Positions 35,013 through 44,017 are shown, counted from the stretch's first letter. The stretch: DNA of 64,000 bases from Fen-1258 sp964449775 (GCA_964449775.1 CAYVBQ010000005.1:88327-152326); one strand, 5' to 3'. Translations and numbers: made by a program. Notes: generated by a model not told the origin, from the letters alone.

Positions 35013-36605
35013 TCATTTATTGAATTCACGAATAATTTTTTGAATCTCCTCTTCCGATATTCCGCTTCCTAAAACTACTTTTTCGTTTTTAGTGCTGGTC
35101 TTACGTCTCACATCACCAACAGAAATTGTATTTGGGTTCCCCGCACGTGCTCTCAATCTTTCTTCTATTTGCTTAGTAAAATTTCCTTCTTGATATCCAC
35201 TCTTACCACTTACCGATGAAGGAAGATCAAATGAAGTAACGCATTGACCCGGATTTACCGGATTAATTTCGAAGGCGAGAGTTTTTATATTCATCAAGTG
35301 CATTGCAGTTACATTTTCAGAAATGATAGAACCACCCCATGTGCCGGGACCTAATGTTAACGATGGCATCAAACCCGTTGTATAACCGACTGCACCTACA
35401 GAAGCGGGAGTATTAACAACAATTCTGAATGCAGGTTTCTCAAGCGCAAACTTCATAATAATTTCTTTATCGTTAGAATGAATTGCCATCGTATGACCAA
35501 TTCCGCCAAATTGCAAAAGTTCTATGCAACGATGACATCCTTCGAGCCAACCATCTACCGTATAGAATGCGAGCATAGGAGAAAGTTTTTCGATGGAAAG
35601 AGGTTCATCTTTTCCAACACTGCTGCACTCCGCTACAAGAACTGTAGTATTATCCGGTACAGTAAATCCTGCGTAGTTAGCAATCCATACAGCCGGTTTG
35701 CCAACAATATCTGCATTTAACTTAGCGCCGCGAGCAACTTTATTTTCTAATTTTTTCTTTTCCTCTTCGTTAACAAAATAACAACCGATTCGTTTTGCCT
35801 CTTCAATAACTTTATGACGTATAGACCGGTCAACTATCATTGCCTGTTCGGAAGAACATAATGTTCCGTTGTCAAAAGTAGTTCCATAAACAATATCGGC
35901 AACAGCTTTTTGATAATTTGCCGTCTTCTCGATGAAAGCCGGAACATTTCCAGAGCCAACTCCATAAGCAGGTGTACCTGAACTATAAGCGGCATGAACC
36001 ATCGGCATTCCACCTGTAGCAAGAATTATGGCAATGTTTTTGTCTTTCATTAAAGCATTAGTACCCTCTATGGTTGGTATAGACAAACACTGAATTAATC
36101 CTTTAGGCGCACCGGCTTTTTCTGCTGCATCAGATAAAACTCTCAATGCTTCGGATGTACATTTAAGTGCTTTAGGATGCGGAGATACAACAATTCCGTT
36201 TCTGCATTTTAATGAAATGATTGCTTTGAACATAGCAGTAGAAGTTGGATTTGTTGATGGAACGAGAGCGGCAACAACACCCATCGGTTCGGCAATTTTT
36301 ATAATTTTTCCGTCTTTCTGTACATCAATTACTCCGACTGACTTCAAATCTCTGATAGATTCCCAAACGTTCCTAGTACCGAACTGATTTTTAATGATCT
36401 TATCGGAAACTTTTCCGAAACCGGTTTCTTCGTGAGCCATCTTTGCAAGACGCTCTGCTTCCTTAAAGCCGGCATCTGCCATTGCTTTTACAATTTTATC
36501 AACTTGTTCTTGATTGTAATGTTTGAATTCGAGTTGGGCTTCTTTTGCTTTAGCTGCAAGTGTTCGGGCTTCTTGAATAGATTGAAGGTCTTTATCAAAA
36601 TTCAT
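35013..36605 (-). CDS. CoA-acylating aldehyde dehydrogenase with C-terminal helical tail
   Basis: A 530-residue dehydrogenase of the acetaldehyde dehydrogenase (acetylating) family (EutE/PduP/AdhE-N-like), converting an aldehyde to its acyl-CoA with NAD. The catalytic Cys is in NGTLCSSEQ and the cofactor loop in VVALVPSTNPTS. After the core, residues ~485-530 form a charged linker (KTSTKNEKVVLGSG) and an amphipathic helix-like ending (ISEEEIQKIIREFNK), as seen in microcompartment cargo. The ATG at 36605 gives the best start. It is monocistronic. PduP-like substrate cannot be told from EutE-like. Confidence 0.88.
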   Translation of the reverse strand: MNFDKDLQSIQEARTLAAKAKEAQLEFKHYNQEQVDKIVKAMADAGFKEAERLAKMAHEETGFGKVSDKIIKNQFGTRNVWESIRDLKSVGVIDVQKDGKIIKIAEPMGVVAALVPSTNPTSTAMFKAIISLKCRNGIVVSPHPKALKCTSEALRVLSDAAEKAGAPKGLIQCLSIPTIEGTNALMKDKNIAIILATGGMPMVHAAYSSGTPAYGVGSGNVPAFIEKTANYQKAVADIVYGTTFDNGTLCSSEQAMIVDRSIRHKVIEEAKRIGCYFVNEEEKKKLENKVARGAKLNADIVGKPAVWIANYAGFTVPDNTTVLVAECSSVGKDEPLSIEKLSPMLAFYTVDGWLEGCHRCIELLQFGGIGHTMAIHSNDKEIIMKFALEKPAFRIVVNTPASVGAVGYTTGLMPSLTLGPGTWGGSIISENVTAMHLMNIKTLAFEINPVNPGQCVTSFDLPSSVSGKSGYQEGNFTKQIEERLRARAGNPNTISVGDVRRKTSTKNEKVVLGSGISEEEIQKIIREFNK

Positions 36606-36693
36606 AAATGCGCCTGTTATTTTCTGTACGAAATATAAAACAAGAGGGGACAAACTTCAATTGACTGTTTTTGAAGACATGTAATCGAAAGAA

Positions 36694-36960
36694 TTATCTT
36701 TTTCTTAATCTCTTATAGACACGTTTTCTGTCGTCGATCATATAGACGATAACTTCCTTTATCTTATCGTCTATTCCGTAGATGATTCTTAAATCACCAA
36801 CTCTAAATTTATATTCATCTCTTCCTTGAAGTTTTTTAGAGCCGGCTGATCGCGGATTTACTTTAATTATTTCAAGATGTTTAATAACAGCAGCTTCTTG
36901 TTTTGGAGTAAGATTACCAAGTTCTTTTGATGCGGACTTTGTAAGAAGAAGAGAATACAT
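36694..36960 (-). CDS. RelE/ParE-family toxin
   Basis: An 88-residue protein of the RelE superfamily. The fold is visible as LLLTKSASKELGNL, a mid-strand GRDEYKFRVGDLRIIYGI and a basic C-terminal RKRVYKRLRKR. RelE-type toxins cleave mRNA at the ribosome; ParE-type proteins poison gyrase, and the sequence alone does not decide. It is downstream of a 67-residue antitoxin on the same transcript, with a one-to-four-base TAATG overlap typical of such pairs. Confidence 0.85.
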   Translation of the reverse strand: MYSLLLTKSASKELGNLTPKQEAAVIKHLEIIKVNPRSAGSKKLQGRDEYKFRVGDLRIIYGIDDKIKEVIVYMIDDRKRVYKRLRKR

Positions 36961-37163
36961 TATTTATTTTTTCTTTGTGAAAGATATTCTTCCAAGGAAA
37001 TTATTGACTCCTTTTTTCTTTCTTCGATAATTATTGAATAGTGTAAGTCTTCACGTAATTCTTCATCTTGTATAAGTCTATTCATTACCGCATTACGATC
37101 TTTTTTCTTTAATGCGCGAAATGCAGTCCAAAAGATTTCAGCGGTTGCTTGTGTTTGTGTCAT
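36960..37163 (-). CDS. Cognate antitoxin of the RelE-type toxin
   Basis: A 67-residue acidic/helical protein (MTQTQATAEIFWTAFRALKK...) immediately upstream of the toxin, with overlapping stop and start. The N-terminal half resembles Phd/RelB-like helix-rich antitoxins and the C-terminal half (ISLEEYLSQRKNK) looks like a toxin-binding tail. No distinct DNA-binding motif can be named. An inverted repeat operator is not evident upstream. Confidence 0.7.
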   Translation of the reverse strand: MTQTQATAEIFWTAFRALKKKDRNAVMNRLIQDEELREDLHYSIIIEERKKESIISLEEYLSQRKNK

Positions 37164-37311
37164 TTTATCTTCTCGAATATTTCTATTTTAATTTAATAAA
37201 CTAATCCCATTCCTGCTATCATTGTATAAACGAATTCCAAGCGGTGCAACTATTCGCTTATACTCTTTGAGACTCAATAAACAGTTTATAATTGGAGGTT
37301 AGTGATTCGTT

Positions 37312-38070
37312 CTACTTAATTATTTCCTTCAAATTCTGATAACCGCTCTTACTAACGGGTAACTTTACTCCATCATGGAGAAGAACGCGATATGATTCTT
37401 TCTCGAATAATTCGATATGCTTTATGGCTGTAAGTTTTACAAAGTATGATCGGTGGATGCGGATGAACTCTTTGGGATTCAAATTCTCATCAAAATATTT
37501 CATTGTTTTCTGTTTGAGGAAATTTCCTTTCTCGGTATAAAGCATTGTGTAATCATCCTGCGCTTCAATATAGCGCAGCTCTTCAATTGGAATGATTAAA
37601 ATTTTCTGTCCGTGTTTTATCACTACACGGTCAATAAATTCATCACGTGTTTCTATCGCTTTTACAAGACCGGATAATTCCTGCTTAGCGGGAGGAATGT
37701 GAGTGATAAGTTTTATTGCTTTATTAAGCGCCTCGGCAAACCTTGTTTCCGAAAATGGTTTTAGCAGGTAATCTGTGGCATTAACTTCAAACGCTTTGAG
37801 TGCATACTGATCAAATGCGGTTGTAAAGATTATAACCGGCGGATCATCCAAAATTTCTAGCATCTCAAAGCCGGTAAGCTTCGGCATCTGAATATCTAAA
37901 AATATTAAATCGGGTTTTAACTCGTTGATCTGCTTAATTCCGCTAAAACCGTCTGCACATTCGGCAACTAATTCAACATTATCAAATTTCTTAAGATAGC
38001 TCTTGATAATATCGCGCCCAAGCTTTTCATCATCAATGATGATGGCTCTAATAATTCCTTTTGCTTTCAT
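37312..38070 (-). CDS. LytTR-family response regulator
   Basis: A 252-residue response regulator. The receiver domain has acidic D13/D14, phosphoacceptor D59 (FLDIQMP), T84 and K104 (LLKPF). The C-terminal LytTR DNA-binding domain spans ~150-252 (RYIEAQDDYTMLYT, FIRIHRSYFV). It lies four bases after its histidine kinase. Its regulon is probably the upstream LiaF-like membrane genes in the same operon. Confidence 0.93.
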   Translation of the reverse strand: MKAKGIIRAIIIDDEKLGRDIIKSYLKKFDNVELVAECADGFSGIKQINELKPDLIFLDIQMPKLTGFEMLEILDDPPVIIFTTAFDQYALKAFEVNATDYLLKPFSETRFAEALNKAIKLITHIPPAKQELSGLVKAIETRDEFIDRVVIKHGQKILIIPIEELRYIEAQDDYTMLYTEKGNFLKQKTMKYFDENLNPKEFIRIHRSYFVKLTAIKHIELFEKESYRVLLHDGVKLPVSKSGYQNLKEIIK

Positions 38071-38074
38071 ATCA

Positions 38075-39121
38075 TTAAACCGGGATGAAAATATTTACTC
38101 TAAATAAATTATCTGTCTTTTGCACTGTTAAAAGATTTTCTTGATTGTAAATAAGTTTCAGTCTATTCCTAATATTCTTAATCCCGATTCCTTCACCTTT
38201 ACGCGGAATCGCATCCGGATCGAAGTTATTCTCAATCATGATTTTAAAATATTCATTTTCCATTCCGCATGAAAGCTTGATTGTGACTTTATCTAAACTC
38301 TCATATACACCGTGCTTAATGGCGTTTTCAAAAATCGGTTGGAGAATCATACTAGGTACTTCCAACTCTTTGCATTCATTCTTCCATTCTTCAACAAAAT
38401 CAAATTTGTCATTGAATCGAACCTTTTCAATATCCAAATAGAGTTTTGCGTTGGCTATCTCTTCGTTCAATTTATTTTTTTGTTTTTCGTTCTTGGAAAG
38501 AATGCTTCTCAAAAACAAAGAGAGTTTTATCGTCATCTCATGTGCCAGTGAGGGATTTGAAATAGTGAGCGAACTGATCGAATTCAAACTGTTGAATATG
38601 AAGTGCGGATTGATCTGATACTTGAGAGTTTTCAGCTCCGCCTCTTTCACCAGTGCATTGAGTTCTACTTCTTTTATAAGCTTCTCTTGAAAATTTGTGT
38701 AGTAGATAATTACATAATCCACAGCTATGATAATTGCATAAAAAAGAATTCCGCTTAAAAATCTCCATACTAATGACTTGATAAGAAAATCCGAATAAAT
38801 ATGATTACCGGTAACAATATTTGTCATTAAATAATAACCAATTCCTATCCAGAAGCCCGAAGTAATAACAGCTGCGGCAATGTGATTGAGAAATATTTTG
38901 GCTGTATTGTAATTATCAAGAGAATTAAAACTGACTGTATACCAAAGACTGATTCCGATTACTTGATAAAGCCCGTTAAAAAAAACACTATCAAGCAATG
39001 AGGGTATTAATGGAATATTTAGGAAAAAGTTTAACACACTTAAATGAACGCAAAAGATAAAGAACCAGACTATGCTATATGTGGCTAAAACTTTTTTATT
39101 ACTGATAAACGGATTGCTCAT
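38075..39121 (-). CDS. LytS-type sensor histidine kinase
   Basis: A 348-residue membrane kinase. Four to five N-terminal helices (to ~140) are followed by a coiled linker and a His_kinase domain: phosphoacceptor H173 in QINPHFIFNSLN, N-box N266 in FENAIKHG, and G-box GEGIGIKNIRNRL. It probably senses envelope stress through its helices rather than a separate domain. It is separated by 17 bases from the second LiaF-like gene and by four from the regulator. Confidence 0.92.
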   Translation of the reverse strand: MSNPFISNKKVLATYSIVWFFIFCVHLSVLNFFLNIPLIPSLLDSVFFNGLYQVIGISLWYTVSFNSLDNYNTAKIFLNHIAAAVITSGFWIGIGYYLMTNIVTGNHIYSDFLIKSLVWRFLSGILFYAIIIAVDYVIIYYTNFQEKLIKEVELNALVKEAELKTLKYQINPHFIFNSLNSISSLTISNPSLAHEMTIKLSLFLRSILSKNEKQKNKLNEEIANAKLYLDIEKVRFNDKFDFVEEWKNECKELEVPSMILQPIFENAIKHGVYESLDKVTIKLSCGMENEYFKIMIENNFDPDAIPRKGEGIGIKNIRNRLKLIYNQENLLTVQKTDNLFRVNIFIPV

Positions 39122-39138
39122 TCTTCACTCACTTATTA

Positions 39139-39891
39139 TTAATATAACAGTTCGCCGCCGCCAAATAATGTAATGCCCTTTATTATCAGTATTCCTTCGC
39201 TTGTTTCTTCATTGTTATAATGTGCAAAACGTTTATCATCAAAGCCGCCGAAGATAGAAGTTACGTTTAATATTACTCTCCAATTCTGAGGGACACGAAT
39301 ATTTGCGCCTCCGAATAGAGTCGTCAATTCTAAAACATTTTCACCGGGTGCAAGCTTTGCTTGTGTCAAATCCAATTTTGTACTACCAAATATTGTAGTA
39401 ATATTTCCTCCCCTGAAATTATCAGATATAATTACTCTGTGGATTGAGTTGAACACGCTTACTTCATCAAGAGAATCGAAATGTTGAGATGAGTATTTCG
39501 TTTGAGGTTCTCCTTGTCCTTGTGATTGGACCTTTTCTGAGAATTGTTGGTTTGAAATTGAATGCTTTCCATTTTTACGAAGAATGAGCCATAAACCGGC
39601 AAATAAAAAAATGATTGGCCAGAGATCGCCAAAATCATATTCCGAGAAGAATGGAAGATGACGTAACATTCCAAAAGCGCCAATGCCGACAAAAATATAA
39701 CCCCAAAAATTATCTCGATGATTTACAATCAATACAGTCCCAATAATTAAAAAGATTGTATGCCACGAAAAGACCATATGGCGGAGATCAATTTCGTAAA
39801 ACCATGGAAAACCAAAATTATCTAGTAAGAATAATCCTCCAAGAGCGACTAAAATTATCCCCAGCCAAATTCTTCCGTTAGTATTCTGCAT
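39139..39891 (-). CDS. LiaF-like membrane protein (paralogue 2)
   Basis: A 250-residue protein with four N-terminal hydrophobic helices of the LiaF transmembrane/DUF5668 type and a C-terminal beta-helix-like domain typical of YvqF/LiaF: VFNSIHRVIISDNFRGGNITTIFGSTKLDL (in pieces), then ALTTLFGGANIRVP and ITLFGGGE. In Firmicutes LiaF inhibits a two-component system; here it precedes a LytS kinase and LytTR regulator, so a similar negative input is plausible. GGAGG precedes the ATG. Confidence 0.85.
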   Translation of the reverse strand: MQNTNGRIWLGIILVALGGLFLLDNFGFPWFYEIDLRHMVFSWHTIFLIIGTVLIVNHRDNFWGYIFVGIGAFGMLRHLPFFSEYDFGDLWPIIFLFAGLWLILRKNGKHSISNQQFSEKVQSQGQGEPQTKYSSQHFDSLDEVSVFNSIHRVIISDNFRGGNITTIFGSTKLDLTQAKLAPGENVLELTTLFGGANIRVPQNWRVILNVTSIFGGFDDKRFAHYNNEETSEGILIIKGITLFGGGELLY

Positions 39892-39970
39892 TTAATCCTC
39901 CGATGTTTTTTAACTTTATAAACTTTTGAAACCAGTTAACATTTACGAACCGTCTTATAAATTAAGCGAT

Positions 39971-40666
39971 TTAGAAGATCGTCTTAACTTCTCCGCCTCC
40001 GAAAAGAACCAATCCTTTTATTGCAAGCGTTTTTCCTTCTTGAAAAGTTTTATTGGGATCCTTGCTGCGTTTATCTCCAAAACCTCCGAATATTGGAAGT
40101 ATGTCAACCTCAATTTTCCAATCGTGTGGAACAATGATAGTTGTACCGCCAAATACAGCAGTGATCTCAATTATATTCTCACCCGCAGCAAGTTTACAGT
40201 TGGAAAGATCAATCTCCGAGCCGCCAAAAATCGAAACAATATTACCACCTTTAAAATTATTCGAGTGAATCACTTTATTCCCTCCGCCGAATACATTTAC
40301 ACTCTCAACGTAATCATTTCCCCCCGCAGATTGGGCTGATGAATCACTTACGACCGCACTTTTGCAATATTTGTTGCGGCAGCAACTTCCTCTTCCAAAA
40401 ATTATATATAAACCAATCAGAACCAGTAGTAATGGCCAGAGCTCTGGTACAAGATTGAATAATCCTATTGCCATAAAAACTACGCCGGCTGTTTTATTGC
40501 GTGAAAGGAAAAAGAAAAGTACACCAATCAGAATAAAGAAATATTCCCAGGTGATATACTCATACGGGAAATTGAACAGTTCATAATTACGTAATAGGAA
40601 TAAACCGCCGAGCAGCATAAGCAATATTCCTATTATAACTCTTCCATGAAGTTTAGGTGTTTCCAT
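39971..40666 (-). CDS. LiaF-like membrane protein (paralogue 1)
   Basis: A 231-residue paralogue of the next gene, first in the four-gene operon. It has hydrophobic helices in the first ~100 residues, a Cys-rich stretch (GSCCRNKYC) and the same repeated beta C-terminal domain (VFGGGNKVIHSNNF, SIFGGSEIDLSN, AVFGGTTIIVPHDWK, VLFGGGE). A strong ribosome site (AAGGAG) precedes it. The duplication within one operon suggests two sensor modules for one kinase. Confidence 0.84.
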   Translation of the reverse strand: METPKLHGRVIIGILLMLLGGLFLLRNYELFNFPYEYITWEYFFILIGVLFFFLSRNKTAGVVFMAIGLFNLVPELWPLLLVLIGLYIIFGRGSCCRNKYCKSAVVSDSSAQSAGGNDYVESVNVFGGGNKVIHSNNFKGGNIVSIFGGSEIDLSNCKLAAGENIIEITAVFGGTTIIVPHDWKIEVDILPIFGGFGDKRSKDPNKTFQEGKTLAIKGLVLFGGGEVKTIF

Positions 40667-40776
40667 TTTATTCTCCTTCTTTTTTGATCTTCACTTCTTT
40701 TGACGGCAAATCTAATTGATTGTTTTGGATTCCGGGACTGAAAATCGGCGAGTGGCGGAAAATTATCGGTGAGTAG

Positions 40777-40795
40777 CGCAGATTTTTAATCTGCG
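40777..40795. repeat. REP-like palindrome (CGCAGATT...AATCTGCG)
   Basis: CGCAGATTTTTAATCTGCG is a palindrome with eight-base arms, preceded by GAGTAGCG. It is one of a pair next to the 3' end of the transposase pseudogene. Confidence 0.6.
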
Positions 40796-40805
40796 TTAAA
40801 TTTAT

Positions 40806-40830
40806 TATCACAGATTGGAAATCTGTGATA
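40806..40830. repeat. REP-like palindrome (TATCACAGATT...AATCTGTGATA)
   Basis: Eleven-base perfect arms (TATCACAGATT and its complement) around a three-base loop. The stop codon of the transposase pseudogene lies within it. This arrangement is typical of REP sequences near their associated transposase. Confidence 0.65.
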
Positions 40831-41290
40831 CATCTTCTGGTGTTGGTAACTCTTGCACGTCTTTTAATTTTCGCCTTATGGCTCTATCTGGATTCTCTTT
40901 GTCAATCATCCAGTTCAGTGGATTTAGATGAATAGAGCTTCTGCAAAATAAGATATTTGCAAGTTTTGTCATTTCGATCGAAGGGAGAAATCTTTGAAAC
41001 GGTGATCTAAATAAAAGATTTCTCTCCGGCTTGCGCCGGATCGAAATGACAAGTTCCTTATTTCGCAGTAACTCTAATATATTCACGAATTTTTCGAAGG
41101 GATTTTTCATCACGAATTATGTATTCGTAAAATCTTGGTTGCCAACCAAACTCGGGAAAGTTTAGTGAATGATGAATCTCATAAGTTGTCTTTCCTTTGA
41201 ACCAACGAATAATTTTAGAGAGATATAGTTCTGAATACATTGGATTGTTTTTAATAAATGGTGTTTTTGTAGAGACTCGATTAATCGAGT
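40808..41290 (-). pseudogene. REP-associated tyrosine transposase (Y1/HUH), truncated and interrupted
   Basis: Compared with the intact copy at 45954-46571, this preserves RVSTKTPFIKNNPMYSELYLSK, split as written here in two parts around the middle, plus WFKGKTTYEIHH, PRFYEYIIRDEKS and KIREYI. It is then broken by a 141-base element and continues HLNPLNWMIDKENPDRAIRR to VSQISNL. The N-terminal ~95 residues with the HxH catalytic pair are missing, so it is inactive. It lies beside REP palindromes of two types. Confidence 0.85.
40935..41075. mobile_element. MITE-like element B inserted in the transposase pseudogene
   Basis: The terminal inverted repeats agree at about 17 of 20 positions (TAGAGCTTCTGCAAAATAAG from 40933 and the complement ending at 41076). 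The inner pair GTCATTTCGATC/GATCGAAATGAC is related to the core of element A. The flanking four bases AATA (40931-40934 and 41076-41079) are direct repeats consistent with target duplication when compared with the uninterrupted paralogue. Confidence 0.7.
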
Positions 41291-41296
41291 CTCTAC
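41269..41296. repeat. REP palindrome (GTAGAGACTCGATTAATCGAGTCTCTAC type)
   Basis: A perfect palindrome with GTAGAGACTCGATT arms, followed by half a copy. It lies at the 5' end of the transposase pseudogene and reads into its RVST codons. It is the same family as the palindromes at 45604, 45907, 46261 and 46582. Confidence 0.8.
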
Positions 41297-41482
41297 TAAT
41301 CGAGTCTCTACACTATAATATTGTGAATAACATTTTTGTGCAATAGGCATCCTCCGTAAGGAGTCCTTTGGACAGATGGGATTTTTTTATGTCAAAACAT
41401 TTCAGTCGTTTCTTCCATTTTCCATCATAAATCAACCATCAACCATTTTCGATTGCGGTTCAGTGTAACGAACTAATTTTAT

Positions 41483-42903
41483 TTAGAACTCGAGTAACTT
41501 AGCTATATCAAGTTTGGAGGAAAGTTTATCACTCTTAAAGGTTTCAATCATAGCTTCCAGCGGAAAAACTTTACTGTAGTTCAAATAATAGAACAAAGCA
41601 GATAAGGCAGCGTTCTTGCTTGAAATTTTATTCCTAAAATCGTGTTTAATAACATGTGCTTTAGTTTCAGGCAAAGATAAACTGCTGTCGCTGAATATTA
41701 AACTATCTTTAGCGTTTTTTATAGTTGAAGAGGAATAGTCTAATCCATNNNNNNNNNNNNNNNNNNNNNNNNNNNNNNNNNNNNNNNNNNNNNNNNNNNN
41801 NNNNNNNNNNNNNNNNNNNNNNNNNNNNNNNNNNNNNNNNNNNNNNNNAATATTAAACTATCTTTAGCGTTTTTTATAGTTGAAGAGGAATAGTCTAATC
41901 CATCCTGTGAGGTTATAATAATTACATCCATATCAGAAGTTCCGGTATAAAAAATTTCATTAGGCGAGATTATTATATCGGAAGATGAAAATCCAACTCC
42001 GACTGTAACCGGGTAACTTCCTTTTTTTGTAACGTTCAATCCGGAAGTTATTGCAGCTTTGGCAAATAACTCTGCGGCGGATTGTATCCCTTCACCAGCC
42101 GAACCGCTGATCAGTATTTTCACCGGTTTGGTTATGCTTGATTGGTAATTTGCTGTAAGAGAACTATTTCTGTCAATTAGCGAATGAGTATTTGTTCTGT
42201 ATTCTGTTTTAAAGCTCTCAACATTTTTATCGGCAATTATTTTTACTTCAAGACCGGCATCTTCAACAACATTTTTCAGCTTCATTCCCGGGTTAGATTT
42301 TACACCGTAGCTCGGACAGATTTCCATCACTTCAACAAGAGAGAAACCATTTTTTGAAAATGCGGTTGCGAGTGTATCGGAAAAATCTGAGGTTCCAATT
42401 ACACGACTTACAAACGAAGCGCCTGCAGATGCAGCTATTTGGCAGATGTCATAAGCTTTCCGTATTACCCCGTCGGGTGCGGTTGGTGTCTTAAAGCCAG
42501 AAGGAGTGAATTCACTTGGTTGTCCCCCGGTCATTCCGTATAGCATATTATTATGGACAATAACAGTTATATTAAAATTATGATGAGCCGCATCTATTAT
42601 ATGTTGCATTCCGATTGTTGCGCCGCCGTCTCCAATGAGTACAATAACTTTTTTATTCGGATTGTCTAAGCCAGCGGAGACGCCGGATGCAAGAGCAACA
42701 GACCTTCCATGTAATCCATGAATTGTGTGAGTTTTAAAACTCTTATCAATTATACCATGACAGCCGATATCGGTAACAATAATAACATCGTGAAGCGAGT
42801 AATTATTTTTTTGCAAAGCAATATCAATGTTGTTTGCAATCAGCGAATGTCCGCATCCTTTGCAGAAAGGCAGTTCGCCTTCATCTAAAAATTTTCTAGA
42901 CAT
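41483..42903 (-). CDS. 2-oxoacid:ferredoxin oxidoreductase, beta-gamma fusion (interrupted only by an assembly gap)
   Basis: Two domains: a thiamine-pyrophosphate beta subunit (residues ~1-215; FCKGCGH Fe-S cysteines, GDGGATIGMQHI for TPP/Mg, and a third Cys in EICPSYG) and a gamma subunit (~260-420; ILISGSAGEGIQSAAELFAKAA). The reading frame is broken only by a 100-N run; the identical 55 bases on either side show it can be joined in frame to give ~421 residues ending KLLEF. With the alpha gene next to it, the enzyme would oxidise a 2-oxoacid to acyl-CoA, reducing ferredoxin. Fusion of gamma to the C-terminus of beta is an uncommon order. Confidence 0.88.
41694..41903. other. Scaffold gap with a duplicated 55-bp edge (assembly artefact)
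   Basis: Bases 41694-41748 and 41849-41903 are identical, with exactly 100 Ns between them. The flanking coding frames join without disruption once one copy and the Ns are removed. This looks like two contigs overlapping by 55 bases that were scaffolded instead of merged. Confidence 0.92.
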
Positions 42904-44017
42904 ATTTCAGTACTTCTTTAATTATGGAATTAGGATTAATCATTTTACCAAATTCATTAACGCCTGATACATTTGATGCTGAATTGCTACCAAAAAGTAT
43001 TTGCCTGTACTGACCGGTTAAATTTTCTTCAGCCACAATAATGTGTTCATATTTTGCGCAGACATCAAAATATACTTGCGGAATCGGGAGAAGAGTTTTA
43101 GCAATTAATAAAGAAACTTTTTTACCATCAGTTCGCAAATTGAAAACTGCTTCTTTTGCTGCTAAAGCAGTTATACCGTAAGAGATCAAAAGTATATTTG
43201 AACCGGGAAGTTCATCCAATTCATAAAAACTATAATCAGCCATGTTTCTGATATTCTTAAAATGTAACCGCTTGGAATTATTTAATGCTTCGGCTGTGCT
43301 GTTTTGAATTATTCCTCTTGTGTTGTGAGTTGAAGCAGTAAAACGCACTTGATGTTTCTCATTTGCAAGAGGAAGAAACGCCGGAACAAGATTCTTTTCA
43401 GCTTTATATGGTAAGTATGTTTCATCAGAATCATAATATTTTCTTTCAATCTTAGAAATATTTTTTAATTGATTAACATCAAGACTAAGTTTTGTCATCA
43501 TCTCTTCTTTGGAAGTAAGTATTACTACAGGTGTTCTATGTTTTACTGCATATTCAACTGCTTTAGCGGAAAGTTCCCAATAGTCAAGTGAACTGTAAAA
43601 ATTGAAAGTAGGTAAAGTCATTCCACCTGAAATCATACCATTTAAAAGTGCAAGATCGCCTTGAGCGCCTGTAGTTGCGGTTCCAGTTGCCGGACCTAAA
43701 CGCTGGACAAGAATAATAATCATCGGTAATTCCATCATGTAAGCCATATTGATACTTTCAATCATCAAAGCAAAACCGGGAAAGGATGTAGCTGTAACGG
43801 GAATTTTACCTGTTGCAGAAAAACCACTCATCCATTGGAGCGTTGTTATTTCATCAGGCGCTGCCATAAAAACAGGGAAGCGGGTTGATGCATACTGGTA
43901 AAGTAGATTTGCGGGCGTTATGGGGTAGCCAATAAAAATATCCGCACCCGATTCAACTAATGCCTCGATAACAATTTTAGAATTGTCAGTGAAGATTATA
44001 CTCTTATTATTTTCCAT
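42896..44017 (-). CDS. 2-oxoacid:ferredoxin oxidoreductase, alpha subunit
   Basis: A 373-residue subunit matching the pyruvate/2-oxoglutarate:ferredoxin oxidoreductase alpha family: GYPITPANLLYQY at the N-terminus, ATSFPGFALMIESI, RLGPATGTATTGAQGDL and the C-terminal transketolase-like domain (~265-373) with EENLTGQY. It overlaps the beta-gamma gene by eight bases. The set lacks a separate ferredoxin (delta) subunit. The substrate is not decided by sequence; PorA-like versus KorA-like both possible. Confidence 0.9.
   Translation of the reverse strand: MENNKSIIFTDNSKIVIEALVESGADIFIGYPITPANLLYQYASTRFPVFMAAPDEITTLQWMSGFSATGKIPVTATSFPGFALMIESINMAYMMELPMIIILVQRLGPATGTATTGAQGDLALLNGMISGGMTLPTFNFYSSLDYWELSAKAVEYAVKHRTPVVILTSKEEMMTKLSLDVNQLKNISKIERKYYDSDETYLPYKAEKNLVPAFLPLANEKHQVRFTASTHNTRGIIQNSTAEALNNSKRLHFKNIRNMADYSFYELDELPGSNILLISYGITALAAKEAVFNLRTDGKKVSLLIAKTLLPIPQVYFDVCAKYEHIIVAEENLTGQYRQILFGSNSASNVSGVNEFGKMINPNSIIKEVLKYV

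Noticed and set aside
41740..41860. True frameshift or gene end in the oxidoreductase beta-gamma gene
   Set aside because: The break coincides with the N run and 55-base duplicated edge; joining restores the frame, so this is an assembly matter.
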